Assembly: GCA_026874595.1 (NCBI GenBank)
Contig: CM049312.1
Span: 52,579,429 to 52,643,428, forward strand
From: Sipunculus nudus
Lineage: Eukaryota; Annelida; Sipuncula; Golfingiida; Sipunculidae
DNA length: 64,000 nucleotides
Reading direction: 5' to 3'
The notes under the pieces are model-generated. The model did no database searches and had not been told where the DNA came from. It saw nothing but the letters and a program-made list of their open reading frames with translations. Below are positions 36,478 to 50,200 of the stretch, piece after piece (the first letter of the stretch is position 1; each line of letters opens with the position of its first letter). The position numbers were made by a program, and so were the translations under genes.

Positions 36478-36777
36478 CTATGCAGTAGTCTGTGTTGGGT
36501 TTCTTTGGTTGGCTGTGGTGACTATTACCACACAAGTTTTATCTACAAGAGGCGTCTGAGAAGCAGTTGCTCCTCTATGCAGAGGATATGCCCTGTTAAC
36601 CGCAGTTGCCATGGGTCTAGATGAGTATGGATTTGTTAACTGTGGAGCAACCATGGCAGCTCCACCATTGTATCTTCTAGGTTTGAGATACAATATCAGG
36701 TCAACAGATTCAAAGTACGAATTAGCGCAGGGACGTTTTCTGGTTGCAGCACCACGTCCATATTTTGCATCCATAAA
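36478..36777 (-). CDS. Unassigned open reading frame next to the LTR insertion
   Basis: From ATG 36774 the frame runs 98 codons to a TAG, with no coding repeat. The composition (many Arg, Ala, Thr, Asn; AATRKRPC, YNGGAAMVAPQLTNPY, RAYPLHRGATASQT) looks more protein-like than most frames here, but I recognise no domain. It could be a terminal exon of an unknown gene, an old gene fragment, or chance. A 15-bp direct repeat TGCTCCTCTATGCAG occurs at about 36470 and 36569, partly within it. Confidence 0.2.
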   Translation of the reverse strand, partial: FMDAKYGRGAATRKRPCANSYFESVDLILYLKPRRYNGGAAMVAPQLTNPYSSRPMATAVNRAYPLHRGATASQTPLVDKTCVVIVTTANQRNPTQTTA

Positions 36778-36809
36778 TAAGGGAAGGACTGAGGGTCAAC
36801 AAGACTAAA

Positions 36810-37640
36810 CTTTCAAATCTAAAAGTGTATGTTCTATTGGCTAATTACTGTTAAGAAGCTTCGCAAACGTTTGGCATACTTTGCTGATTCTAGCATAACG
36901 TTATTTATACATTGAACGACTAAATAAGTACCGTACTCTGAAGCACTTTGTACAGTACAGGTATTTACAGCTCTCGATGTTTGACGGCTGTGTGGTGTCT
37001 ACAGAGACAGCTGATAGCCTGGGTTGGCTGACACGTTCTGCGCGGGCGGATTAAGCACTTCCTTTTTGAGTGCAAATTTGTTCCTGGGGAGATTTTGGTT
37101 GGAGAAGTTTGCTTTGCTAGCGAGGAGCATCTTCATACTACCAATTCTGTGGCTACGTTTTTCCCAGATCTTGTTTCAGTGACCCGCTCTCCACTGATTG
37201 TGTACATTTGACTAAACCAAGAATTTTAATCACATAAATTTAAAAAAAGATTTTATAACCATGAACAAAAACAAACGGCAGTATAATAATAAGAAATAAT
37301 TTATTTCATTATTTACATAATAATGTTTTAAGCTGATTCCGATCTACTACCAGCAAATATTCAATATGAGGAGAAAAAAGATTGGTTTCCATCAGAAATA
37401 GTCACTTTAAATATGCTGGTGATCCAATTATTTTTAAAGGTATTAAACTGAAATCAAGACTTTTCAATTCAAATAAAAATACTGAACATCCTTTGTCCGA
37501 TTTTTCTTTGCAACAAATGGTCTTTATAATGTGGGTACCATGCTCTGGTATAAAGTCTGTCTCCATACCGACAGTATGAGTATATGTATACTGTGTGCAC
37601 TATAAATGTAACATTGTCACAACAATGATATGTTCATTTA
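36810..37640. other. Intergenic, downstream of TANGO2; nothing recognised
   Basis: AT-rich unique-looking sequence without a supported feature. Confidence 0.35.
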
Positions 37641-37643
37641 TGT

Positions 37644-37649
37644 TTTATT
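37644..37649 (-). terminator. Candidate polyadenylation signal of TANGO2
   Basis: AATAAA on the minus strand about 385 bases past the stop codon. No nearer canonical signal is seen. Not supported by transcripts. Confidence 0.35.
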
Positions 37650-38032
37650 TGCAACTACCAGAAGGTGTACAATTAAAAAAAGAGTACATATGGCATAGCA
37701 AAATGCAAGGTACCAACTCCTCAGTATTATAATAGCTAGCACTTAATAAATAAATATGCAATATTTCTTCAAAATCAATAAAGTAATGTGCAGAACAGAT
37801 ATCAATCGATGAAAAGATGAAACTTCGACTGGCAGAGCATCAATATGCAATTTAAATTACAGCAAAATCATGAAACACCTGTTACCAGACAGACAGTAAT
37901 AGAATGGGAATCGCATTACCTAATTGTCATAGTAAAACATAAATGTCATGATAAATTATTACAGATTGTCAATCCATCTTACTTGAAAGACTACATTATG
38001 TGTATCAGTGTAACATGTGCAACTGCAATAAA

Positions 38033-38216
38033 TCAAAATATCGTTATATTTTGGCCTCCTGACTTGTTGAGTGGTTCTATGTTTTGTTCTGGCTCCAGCT
38101 TGAAGTCCAATCTCGTCACGTCCCACTGAATATCTTCCAATTTTATTGGCTCCTGCATAGTGTGCTCAATAAACTGCCCATGGCCATCTCTACCAATGAA
38201 TATTAATGTATTTGTT
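38033..38216 (-). CDS. TANGO2: TANGO2 exon 7 (terminal exon)
   Basis: 184 nt including TGA at 38035-38033. Acceptor ..TTCTTTACAG. It encodes TNTLIFIGRDGHGQFIEHTM and WDVTRLDFKLEPEQN. The last 15 or so residues extend beyond the human C-terminus. Confidence 0.94.
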
Positions 38217-41200
38217 CTGTAAAGAAGGAAATACCAGCCTTAAATGATCAAAGATGAAAAAGTACTTTCATATAGCTAGGTGGTTTCAATTAAAACTATA
38301 TTTATCAAGTACTACTTAATTATTTTAATTATAACTTTTTAAAAATTTATTTCTTCTTGGTATTGGGTCATAAAATGTTTCAAGAACTTGCATGCATCAA
38401 CAAGTGGCCCATGGGCAATGACGCTTAGTTGAAATCAAGGAAAACTGAACAATACATAACATACGCTCTCTACGCAGCAGAAATCTTGCGCTTCTAAAGA
38501 AACAACTGATTTTCCTGCTGCCAGCTTTGACCGTTTATGACATATTTCGTTGTCTGCTGAAAAAAACGTGCATATGATGTGACAAGCAGCCAACCAGATG
38601 CCAATAAACAAACACTCGACAGGCATCGAATTTTAATTGCTCCCTCTGCATTCTTGCATCATTGACTGATTCCATTTAGACATTATGACTGTGTTAGCGT
38701 AGCCATGTATCTGTTGTCTGCAGAACTGAAACCAGCCAGCGAGGTGTGCACGCAGCCTTTGTTTTTGCATTTCGTTTGAATAACAGCTCACCAGCAGGGC
38801 ATCCTATGTGCCCAAGGCCCCAAGAAAACCACGTCTGGGACAATTCTCTCTGACCCTGTGGCCTGTTCACATGGTTACTGGGGCGATGAGCTGTCAATCA
38901 AAACGAAATGAACATGATTGGCTAAATGTATTCCTCACTTGGCAGTGTCTTCCAGCACAAGGTCTCACCTAATTGGACAAAAATACAGTGCTCCCCTCTG
39001 GTGTAGCAATTCAGGATACGAGGTCATAACAAACAGCGCTTCCGATATAGGAAGTAGGCCTATAGTTAAAGCGCTGTGTAAAGAGCGTATACATAACATG
39101 AATCCAAGAGTGCTCAAAATCATGCATTTTGCCAAAAGACCTTAGATTTAGGTTACAGTAAACTCATTCTACACCCGGCCAGCTGCTACAATTTGTGCCC
39201 ATCTGACAAGCAGGGTGTTAAAATCATGTTATCTTACACAGTTTGCAGTATATAGGTCACAGTGACATTATTTCATGCTTACAAGAAATTTTTACAGGAA
39301 CCTCCCTGGATCTTAATCAAATTAGAAGTTTCTTAGTCCAACTGTAACCAATCATGCAAATATGACCCCTAGGGTTCTCAATTCATGTTTTCTTCACATG
39401 TCTTGGAGAATATAGGTCACTATGATCTAATTTCAGATTTCCAAGGATATTTGCCTAAGACTTTCCTGGATGTACAGTTAGAAGATTCTAGTTCTAACAA
39501 TTACAGTTTGTGCCATATTAACAGCCAGACTTTAAGGTAAAAAAGACAACCCTGTATAAAAAGTTGATGAAGCTGGTACCACCAAAACCTCAATCTGCAT
39601 AAAATCTGGTGATGACATATAGCCCGGCTGTTTCTGAGAATGCAATTCACAGGAAGTCCAGCTAATGCTGCTTCCAGTAACTCAGCCAAATTCACTGAAT
39701 TGAAACCATTCTTACAAACTAAAGCCAGTTTTTTTTTTTAAATAATTTCTGTGAAATATTAATAATTTTGCCATGAAAGTTGTTGATGATTGTTAAAATT
39801 GGTGCACATGGCACCAGAAATACCTCAATCCCACAATAAACATTTGATGTGACTGATTTTTGCATAAAAGCTGGTGACACTAGCCATTCCTGGGCTAGTA
39901 TGGGTTAATTTAGAGAAAATGGATGAAGGACAATGCTATGCTATCACATTAGCTCACAGGTTCACTGGTTAAATGCAAAAAATTATTATTATATGTATAG
40001 ATAGACCTTGGTGCTGCCTGTTATTATTACCTTGTGCCATACATGATTTCTGGTGAATCTACAAAAATAGCTGCCCTCTCACTCTGTAGTTTCTCTGTTA
40101 ACCTGGAACCTGCCTGCTTGCTGAGCAGTGGGTCTGGCATATAGCTGTCAATACAAGCAATGAATACATATATATTTTTTTACACAGAAATAATATATAC
40201 AGCTGGAAGATATATCAGAAGATATTATTTACCTGAGCATTCTTTAATATTTTTATCACAACTAGAAAATGTCCAGAGGGAAAGAGAAAAATGTGTATAC
40301 ACACCTTCACATTCACAGGACTGAAACACTTTCTGCAGGCTTAATCAGAGAACCTAATCTGCTGTAAATAAGTGACTTAAAGGATTCACCTACTATTATA
40401 ATTAGAAGTAGGTCCTAGTAAAACTTTTTGAAAAATAGTGTTGCATGCGAAATGTATAAATTTGCATAAAACATTTCACAACAAAAGCACTGAAAACATG
40501 CATAATACACCGATTGTGTATCTGGTGACTTCTGACCTCATTTAATATGGGTGAATTTTGATGAAAATGTAATTCAGGTGAGAAACTCTATTGGTAAATA
40601 TGTTTATTGAGTTTCATGAAAATACATAAGATTTTTGGTAAGTCGCGAAGGTGCACCAAAGTTGGGTGACTTCTGACCTTATTAATTATGTGTGGATTTT
40701 GCTGAAAATCGAAATTCGGTGAGATATTATATTGATTAACATTTCTGCTGAGTTTGATCAAATTCCATCATATTCCTTGTAAGTTATAATTACTGCAGCG
40801 ACTTCACAAAGAAGCCTTGTGACCTCATTAAATATGTGGGGAGTAGCACCTGCTACTCTAATATGAAGTAGATCTTTGTAAAACATTTTGAGAAATAAAG
40901 TCACATATAAAATGTAAAAAAATTGTAAAAAAGAAACGTAAACAATTAAAAAATCATTCAATTATGACCAAAACCTAATCAGCTGTGGAGACCCAAAAGA
41001 TGCACCTGCTACTACAATTTGAAGAAGATCCAATGAAAACGTTTAGAGATACCATGTCGCATAAAAATTGTTTATGGACAGATGGACGGATGGATTGAGC
41101 TGATCACTATATCCCCTGCTCTGCTGAGGCGGGGAATAACAAAAGCAAAGGCTTATATTAAAGATCAGTCTCAACTTGTAGTGAGAATTAAAAATACCTA

Positions 41201-44200
41201 TCAAAGGTGTCTTATTTCATTTAACTCCACCAGAAACCATGAATCTGATATTTTGTTGTGACTTTGCAACTGGTATGCTAAATATGGAACTGGGTGTAAG
41301 ACAGGATTATTGGCATTTACCATAAACTTCCTCATTTTGAACAGCTATTTCATCATATTTAAACTAGCTTAGTATGTGCTTGGGGAAAAAAAGCCATGTA
41401 GGACAAAACAGGTATTTAAGACCATGCATTAAACAGCAGGTTTAAAACTTTCATACAATTAGGACGGGTAGATATGATGTTCACTTGGATCTTTCACGTT
41501 TTTATGAGTACAGGTCACTAGGTTATAATCCTGTACCGAGTGCAAAGCCCTCTTTAATTTTCTGAAAAGTATCTGCCAAGAATTTATCATGATTCCATTT
41601 TCCTTTTAAAAAATGGTCAAGAAAAATCTACAAAGGTAAACTAGAGCACCACAAACATGCATAATTTGCTCGTATCTGGTGACCTCTGACCTTATTAAAA
41701 CTTGTGAATTTTGATGAGAATGTAATTCAGGTGAGAAACTTTTGGTAAATTTGTATAATGAGTTTCATGTAAATCCATAGGATTTTTTGCAAGTCCCCAA
41801 TGTACCTCCAAATTGCAGTGACCTGTGACCTCATCATACATTTGAATTTTGATGAGAATGGAAATCAGGTGAGAAAGTCCATTGGTAAATACTAATATGT
41901 AAAATGAGTTTCATGAAAATCCATAAGATTTTTGGTAAGTTTGACCTCATATAATATGTATGGATCTAGCTGGAATTTGAACTTAGGCGAGATCTTTTAT
42001 TGATTAAAATTTCTGATTAGTTTGATCAAAATCTTTCATATTCTCTGTAAGAATCGCGGCAAAACTAAAAAGTAGCCAAGTGACCTGTGACCTTATTTAA
42101 TATGCATGGACGATGCCATAATCTAACCTGGGTAAAATAATCTGTTGGTAAGTACTTATGGTGAGTTTCTGGAAAATCCATCGAAGCCCTGGTAAGTTAT
42201 CACGGCAACACTAAAAGTTTAACTGATGGACAGACAGTGGGTATACCATAATACTCCAGTCATAATAAGGGCGTAAAAAAAAGGTCTGAAAGTCATTTTG
42301 CACATAGTGCATACAAGTCACGCATAGGGCCTTACATGTATTAACTTTCAATTAATTATCACTATTATTTAACCAGTAAAGAAAACAACTGTATAAAAGT
42401 ATAATGACCTGTGTAATCATTCTGTTAAATTTATATTGAATGTAATAATACAATTGAAACTGTTTGCAAATCAGAAACTGTGACATGGCTGTTTCATAAT
42501 TAAATCCACAACTTGTTCTGATCATTAAACTCTGCTATCAGGGTCACTCTCTAAATGAAGTTCATGAGCCCTATTCAAATCTTTGACCCATAACTATGTT
42601 AATCTGCAAACATACTTTTTTAAACTTGTTTGTAGGAAATGTCTGGACAGTAGCAGCACACCTGGACTAAAACTATAGTACTTTGGACCTCAGAAGTTAG
42701 AAATATTATAAGACTTTATGATGTCCAAAGATTTCAAATACCGCACATATGGCATAGAAAATATACATCAAGAAAACAAAGATTATATTCTACAGTACCT
42801 GGTGGTATCCCTGAGCATGGACAACAGATGGCGCTCCAGTTCTTCCCTCTGACTTACTTCATGGAACTCTTTTACAATTGATGTAAATCTGGCTTTGCCT
42901 GCCACAGTTTTCTTCCATACATGATTCAAGGGTGAATTTGCTAAGCATACAACATCTAAATGAAAAAAAAGTGATCCATCAGCAAAACAATTTAGTCAGG
43001 GCACAACTTCATGGGAAAAACTGAACAAGTGACCCATGGGTCATGACGCTCAGCCAACTGACATGTTGACAATATGTCCTTGCACAGGCAACTAATTAAG
43101 ATAATGTCCAGCCTTTCCTGAGTAATCTGGCAATTTGTGTGTTTTTTGCATTATTTCTGGGGTGCTAAAACATACCCCAAAACTCTGGGACTTGTGCCCT
43201 ACTTTGGTATCAAAGAGGGGTGTTTAGAAGCACCATAGCTAAAAAAAAATGGGTAACAGAGACCTAATTTCACATTTCCAAGGAGACTTCTCATGGACCT
43301 CCCTTGATTTAAAGTAAGAAGATTCCAGGTCCAATGGTTATGATTTGTGCCCTGCTTTGGCTCAAAAACAGAGAAAAAAAATAGTAAAAAAAAAAAAATA
43401 CAGGTGGTGCCATCAGTCTGCAGAAACTTATGAAACATTCCATGACAAATATCCATGCAAAGAATCATGGTAATTAATGCATTAGTTGTTAAGATACTTT
43501 TGTATCAAATTTTTCATTATTCGGGGGGGAGTACTTCAGAGCCCCATCGCTTAAAGAATATGGGTAACAGAGACCTAATTCCAGGTTTCCATGGAGACTT
43601 TTAATGGACCTCTCTGGATGTATTGTTAGAAGATTCCAGGTCCAGCGGTTACAATTTGTGCCCTGTTAACAGATGACCACATCTTTAAAGGTGTCAAAAA
43701 TAGAGAAAAAAACAGTAAAAAATAAATAAAATACAGGTGGCACCATCAGTCTGCAGAAACTGATGAAATAGTCCATGACAAATATCCATGTAAAGAATCA
43801 TGGTGATCAATGCATAAGTTGTTTAGACACGAGAGCTTTTGTATCAAATTTTTAATTATTCTGGGGGGTATGTCAGAACCCCATAGCTTGAAGAATATGG
43901 GTAACAGAGACATAATTCCCGGTTTCCATGGAGACTTTTCATGGACCTCTCTGGATGTAAAGTAAGAAGATTCCAGGTCAAGAGGTTATGATTTGTGCCC
44001 TGTTAACAGATGACCACATCTTTAAAGGTCTCAAAAACAGAGAAAAAAAATCGTAAAAAATAAAAAAAAATACAGGTGGCGCCACCAGTCTGCATAATCT
44101 GATGAAACACTCCATGATCAATATCTATGCAAAGAATCATGGTGATCAATGCATAAGTTGTTCAGATACTCGAGCTTTTGTATCAAATTTTTCATTATTC

Positions 44201-47200
44201 TAGGGGGTACTTTGAAGCCCTTATGGCTTAAAGAATATGGGTAACAGAGACCTAATTCGAAGTTTCCATGGAGACTTTTCATGGACCATTCCGGATGTAA
44301 AGTTAGAAGATTCCAGGTCAAGAGGTTATGATTTGTGCCCTGTTAACAGATGACCACATCTTTAAAGGTCTCAAAAACAGAGAAAAAAAATCGTAAAAAA
44401 TAAAAAAAAATACAGGTGGCGCCACCAGTCTGCATAATCTGATGAAACACTCCATGATCAATATCTATGCAAAGAATCATGGTGATCAATGCATAAGTTG
44501 TTCAGATACTCGAGCTTTTGTATCAAATTTTTCATTATTCTAGGGGGTACTTTGAAGCCCTTATGGCTTAAAGAATATGGGTAACAGAGACCTAATTCCA
44601 AGTTTCCATGGAGACTTTTCATGGACCTCTCCGGATGTAAAGTTAGAAGATTCAAGGTCAAGCGGTTACAATTTGTGCCCTGATAACAGATGACCGCATC
44701 TTTAAAGGTCTCAAAAATAGAGAAAAAAAATCTTAAAAAATAAAAAAATACAGGTGGCGCCACCAGTCTGCATAATCTGATGAAACACTCCATGATCAAT
44801 ATCCATGCAAAGAATCATGGTGATCAATGCATAAGTTGTTCAGATAATCGAGCTTTTGTATCAATTTTTTCATTATTCTGGGGGGTATGTCAGAACGCCA
44901 TAGCTTGAAGAATATGGGTAACAGAGACCCAATTCCCGGTTTTCATGGAGACTTTTCATGGACCTCTCTGGATGTAAAGTAAGAACAGGGATGTGCTCAG
45001 AAAAATTTGAGTGCCTGGCAGGCGGGCCGTGCACGTGAAATGGGGCGCGGGCGGGCATATTTAAAGTTAAACTTTCATATTTTATAGACGTGATTCGTGA
45101 TATTTCAGCTGCATGAATAAATCATTAGTAATACTAAAAGTATTATTAATTTCCAATATGCCGACAGCAATGCCGCCACTGAGAGCAAATTTGATTGTAA
45201 AAGTTAAAACACTGTGGTGAACTCATCTGGCAGTTCAGATTTTGTCAGTCAGGATTTGTTGAATACTTCCAAATAATATGGGTATAAGAAAGGACCGTAT
45301 TCAGTTTTTCGCACTTAAAACCTGATACCAAACATTATATTCCACTTTTCTACGGCAGTTTGGCCTCATTAGGAGCTGTGACCTTACAAATGTATTCGAA
45401 TATTTACGTCGATCATCAATTATATTCAATCAAACATCGTTTGGTGCGTCATATGATTTCATAGAAGCTGATATCAGCATTAGTCTTTTATACAGATACA
45501 AGGTGGCGCTACCATAGCAGCTACGTTCACTTCTTTCGTACCAAATTTTATTCATCAACATTCACTTAATACGGCACATTTTGAAGAGTACCTTCTATTA
45601 AATATTCATTTTGGGCGCCACGTGATGTCATCTAGTGTGGAAGACATGCACTTCGATATATTCGACAGGGGTCACTAATTGTAAAACCGGTAAACCGCGA
45701 GATAAGCTTAAACGCGTGTATTTTTGTTCATGGCTTCAACAATTTAAAAATATTACTGCCGGGCGGGCATTGACACTTTCTAGCCAAGTGCCGGGCGGCA
45801 GGAAAGACTGCCGGGCGCACCCGGCGTGGGCACATCCCTGTTAGAAGATTCCAGGTCCAGCAGTTACGATTTGTGCCTGGTTAACAGATGACCACATCTT
45901 TTAAGGTCTCAAAAACAGAGAAAAAAATAGTAAAAAATAAAAAAAATACAGGTGGCGCCATCAGTCTGCATAATCTGATGAAACACTCCATGATCAATAT
46001 CCATGCAAAGAATCATGGTGATCAATGCATAAGTTGTTCAGATACTCGAGCTTTTGTATCATATTTTCATTATTCTGGGGGGTATGTCAGAACCCCATAG
46101 CTTGAAGAATATGGGTAACAGAGACCTAATTCCCGGTTTCCATTGAGACTTTTCATGGACCTCTCTGGATGTAAAGTAAGAAGATTCCAGGTCCAGTGGT
46201 TACGATTTGTGCCTGGTTAACAGATGACCACAACTTTTAAGGTCTCAAAAATAGAGAAAAAAAATAAAAAAAATACAGGTGGCGCCACCAGTCTGCAGAA
46301 TCAGATGAAACACTCCATGATCAATATTTGTGCACAGAATCATGGTGATCAATGCATCAGTTGTTCAGATACTAAAGCTTTTGTATCAATTTTTCATTAT
46401 TCTGGGGGGGGGGGTATTTCAGAGCCCTATAGCTTCAAGAATATAGGTAACAGAGACCTAATTCCGGGTTTCAACGGAGATTTTTCATGAACCTCTCTGG
46501 ATGTAAAGTAAGAAGATTCCAGGTCTAGCGGTTACGATTTGTGCCTGGTTAACGGACGGACGGACAGACAGACAGGCAGACGGACGGACTACGGACAAAG
46601 AGTGATTGCTAAAGCTCAGATGACTTGCAGTCAGCTGAGCTAAAAACAGTTGTCATTGACAAGCACTTTACCAGGTGTCAAGTTAAGTGACTTGTGTATG
46701 GATTGAGTTCAGTAGAAAAAGAGCTCTCTCATATGCTATAAAGGCTTATAATACTATATACATGCGAGAAATTCCAACAATATATAATTACAATACATCA
46801 TTCCCCTCCCTCATCCCCCCAATAAAGTCCTTGCCTGGGGATGTTGGTTATAAAAACATTTTATAATATAAAAAAAAACAAGGGCTACAGGCCTAATGCA
46901 AACCTGTGCAATGGTTTTTAAAGACCTGGGAGATATTGATTATCTCACTGGTAAGAAAAAATTGCAGCGGTACGACTGTGCTGAAACTTTCAGTCTGGGG
47001 ATACAATGATGTAGCTGTCTGAAGGTGTGCCACATGAGCAAACAAACACCCAGCCTATTAATATTTTACATACAACACATCTGTGTTCATTCATAAAATA
47101 GGAACCATTTGCTGCTCCACCTGTGATATCTGAGAAAGTCAATAACAAGAGTAAGTCATATGAAGACATTATTGCCTATATGTGAGTGGGTGTGTATGTG

Positions 47201-50200
47201 TATGCTTTATAAGGCCTCATGCTGCCTACGACTACAAATCTGTATGTGCTGTATGAAACTCCCTTGTTTCACTTTCAGCAGGCAAATGTAACAGTACTTA
47301 ATCAGAACTATAAATAAGCTAGACACTGGTCAATTCTGTCCTTATACAGTTCAATCTCTGGATGCCTTTCATTACCTATTCCTTCACACTATCAGTTCAC
47401 TTTTGCTTTATACAAAAGTGTCCCAGCAAAACCTATCCTAGCACATGGTCTTAGTACCTCCCCTTCAAATGGTAAGCACCTTATGGTTCTGCATGTGGGT
47501 ACACAGGGTCCATGCGTCACTTTATCATAACAATCCCTTTTGACTGGAGGTCCGATTTTGTGCATGGGCAACAGATCCCCAGCAATTAGTCCAAACATGA
47601 AAGTGCATGGTTTATGAGACACCAGTTGTAAGCCTTAAAGAAAATGAAAAATGCAGGTGGCTTTCAAGCTATGTTTACATTAGTCCCCAGTACACTTTTT
47701 TATTAATCATGCACAGGAGTAAGCCAAATGTTTTGATACAATATTCTGGCAGGTACTATTTTATTTTAAAGAGAAGACACTTTTTTATGTTAATTCAACA
47801 TGAATTGGACGTGATTAGGTCCCTTTAAATTATAAGCTCCCAGCCTAGAGACATTACCCCACATTTATGAGATATGTTTGGTGCTAGCTCAGAAGAATGC
47901 TGAAGAACTTTACAACTGACCTTTATCAAGGCTCTCAATGTTGTCTCCCCAGCTTGAAAAGTAAGACAGTCTCCAAGAATCACTGCAATACATAACCAAG
48001 TCAACATTTCACAAGGTACTGGATTAACCATTTATCTGAATAAACAAATATTATGAATGATCCTGGGAATTTGTAACATTTTATTGCATTAACAATTGGC
48101 CCATGATGCTCAGCTGAATTCAAGGACCCTTGAACAATGGGCAATAGCCCTTCGATATAGGTTACAGTGACCTTAATCTACATGTAACTGCTACCATTTA
48201 TGCCCTCCTGACTAATTTAGTGTTAAGACCAAGTTGTTTCACACAGCTTGTAGAAAATGAGTCAGAATGACACATCAGGTTTCCAAGGAGATTTTTAGGG
48301 ACCTCTCTGAAAGTCATGTATGAGGATTTTAGGCCAAATGGATACAATTTGTGCCCCACCTGACTCACTTGGTGCTCATGTTTTCTCCCCTAATTTACAA
48401 AATATAGTTAACCATGACCTAATTTCAATTTTCAGAGGATATTTTTCATGGAACTCTTAGGATATCAGTTAGAAGATTCTAGGTCCAACACTCATGATTT
48501 GTACCCTGTTAATGGACAACTGCTTCATTTGAAGTTCTCAAAAATAGACATAAAAATGTGTAAAAAAAAGTCCAAACTAGAATGGCTCTGTTTCTGCAGT
48601 GCAAAACAGATATATGTCTCCCCCCTAAGATTCAACCCATAAGGGGTAAAATATTCAATATCTCAAAACAATAAATCTAGATCTCAGCAGATTAGACTTT
48701 GAAGGTCAAGGTCACTGCTTTCGAACTCTGATGACATTTTGGCAGAAAAACTGGAGTGTCAAATTTTAAAGAAAAATCTTCAGTTCTTGCAAAGTAATTG
48801 GGGTCACAATAAGCCTAGAATTGCATATGTTTTGACCTTGAAGATCAAGGTTCAAGGTCACAGGATATCTATCACATCCAAGATTTTGGTAGGAACAATG
48901 AGTGTTTCAAATTTTGGAGGAAAATATGCAACTCTTCAAAAGCTATCTCGTCAACAAGACAGGAACTATAATTCCACTGAATTGACCATGAAGATCCTGG
49001 TAAAGGTCCCCAGGTTTCAAACTTGTCTGAGAGCTTGGTAGTAAAACAATTTGTTGTACCAAATTTGAGGACAAAATTGGAAATACTACAAAAGTTATGG
49101 GGTTCATAAAAATGTTACATTTCAGGAATTTTTACATTGAAGAGAAAGGTCAAGGTCACCAGGTTTTGAACTTGTCTGAGAACATGGTAGGAACAATTGG
49201 TGTACCAAACTTGAGGACAAAATGTGGAATACTTCAAAAGTAATGGGGTTCACAAAAATGTCATATTTCTGCAGATTTGATCCTGAAGATGAAGGTCAAG
49301 GTCACTGTTTTTTTAACTTGTCCTTGATTTTAGTAGGAACAATTGCTGTACCAAATTTGAGGACAAAATGTTTAGTACTTCAAAAGTTATGGGGTTTAAA
49401 ACATTTTACATTTTGGCAGATTTGACCTTGAAGATGATGGTCAAGGTCACTGGTTTTCGAACTCCGTATGAATTGAGTGTTTAAAATTTTGGCAGAAAAT
49501 ATGCAGACCTTAAAAAGTTAAAGCATTTACAAGATATCCTACAGATGAGGACATCAATGACAGAAGATGGCACTGAAAACAACATGCCTCAGGGGGGGGG
49601 GGGGGGTTTAGCCACCAGTCTACAGGAACTGATGAAGCACTTCATGATAAAAAAATATAAGCTCAAAGAATATTGGTAACAGAGACCTAATTTCCAGTTT
49701 CCAAGAAGATTATTCATGGACCTTCCTAGATTTGAAGTGAAAAGATTCCAGGTCCAGCGGTTAAGATCTGTGCCCTGTTAACAGATGACAGTTTCATTGC
49801 AGGTCTCAAAAAAGAGAAAAAAATTAATGAAAATTGGAAAAAATACAGGTGGTGCCACCAGTCTGCAGGAAGTGATGGAACATCCCATGATCAATATCCA
49901 TGCAAAGAATCATGTCGATCAATGCATTAGTTGTTCAGTTACATAAGCTTTTGTATCAAATTTTCCATTATTCTGGGGGGTACTTCGGAGCCCCATAGCT
50001 CAGAGGTTATGGTTAACAGAGACCTAATTTCAAGTTTCCAAGGGGAATTTCCATGGGCCTCCCTGCATGTCAAGAGTGAAACCTAATTTCAGGTGTCCAT
50101 GAAGACTTGTCATTGACCTCCCTGGTTGTCAAGTATGAAGATTCTAGGTCAAACAGTGCCTTGTTAACAGATGACTGCTTCATTTGAAGGTCTCAAAAAT

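Noticed and set aside
47392-47622. MFGLIAGDLLPMHK frame considered as the missing TANGO2 exon (resembles FNLIAADL)
   Set aside because: Similarity stops after a few residues, and the adjacent exon at 47921-47982 fits splice sites and phase exactly.
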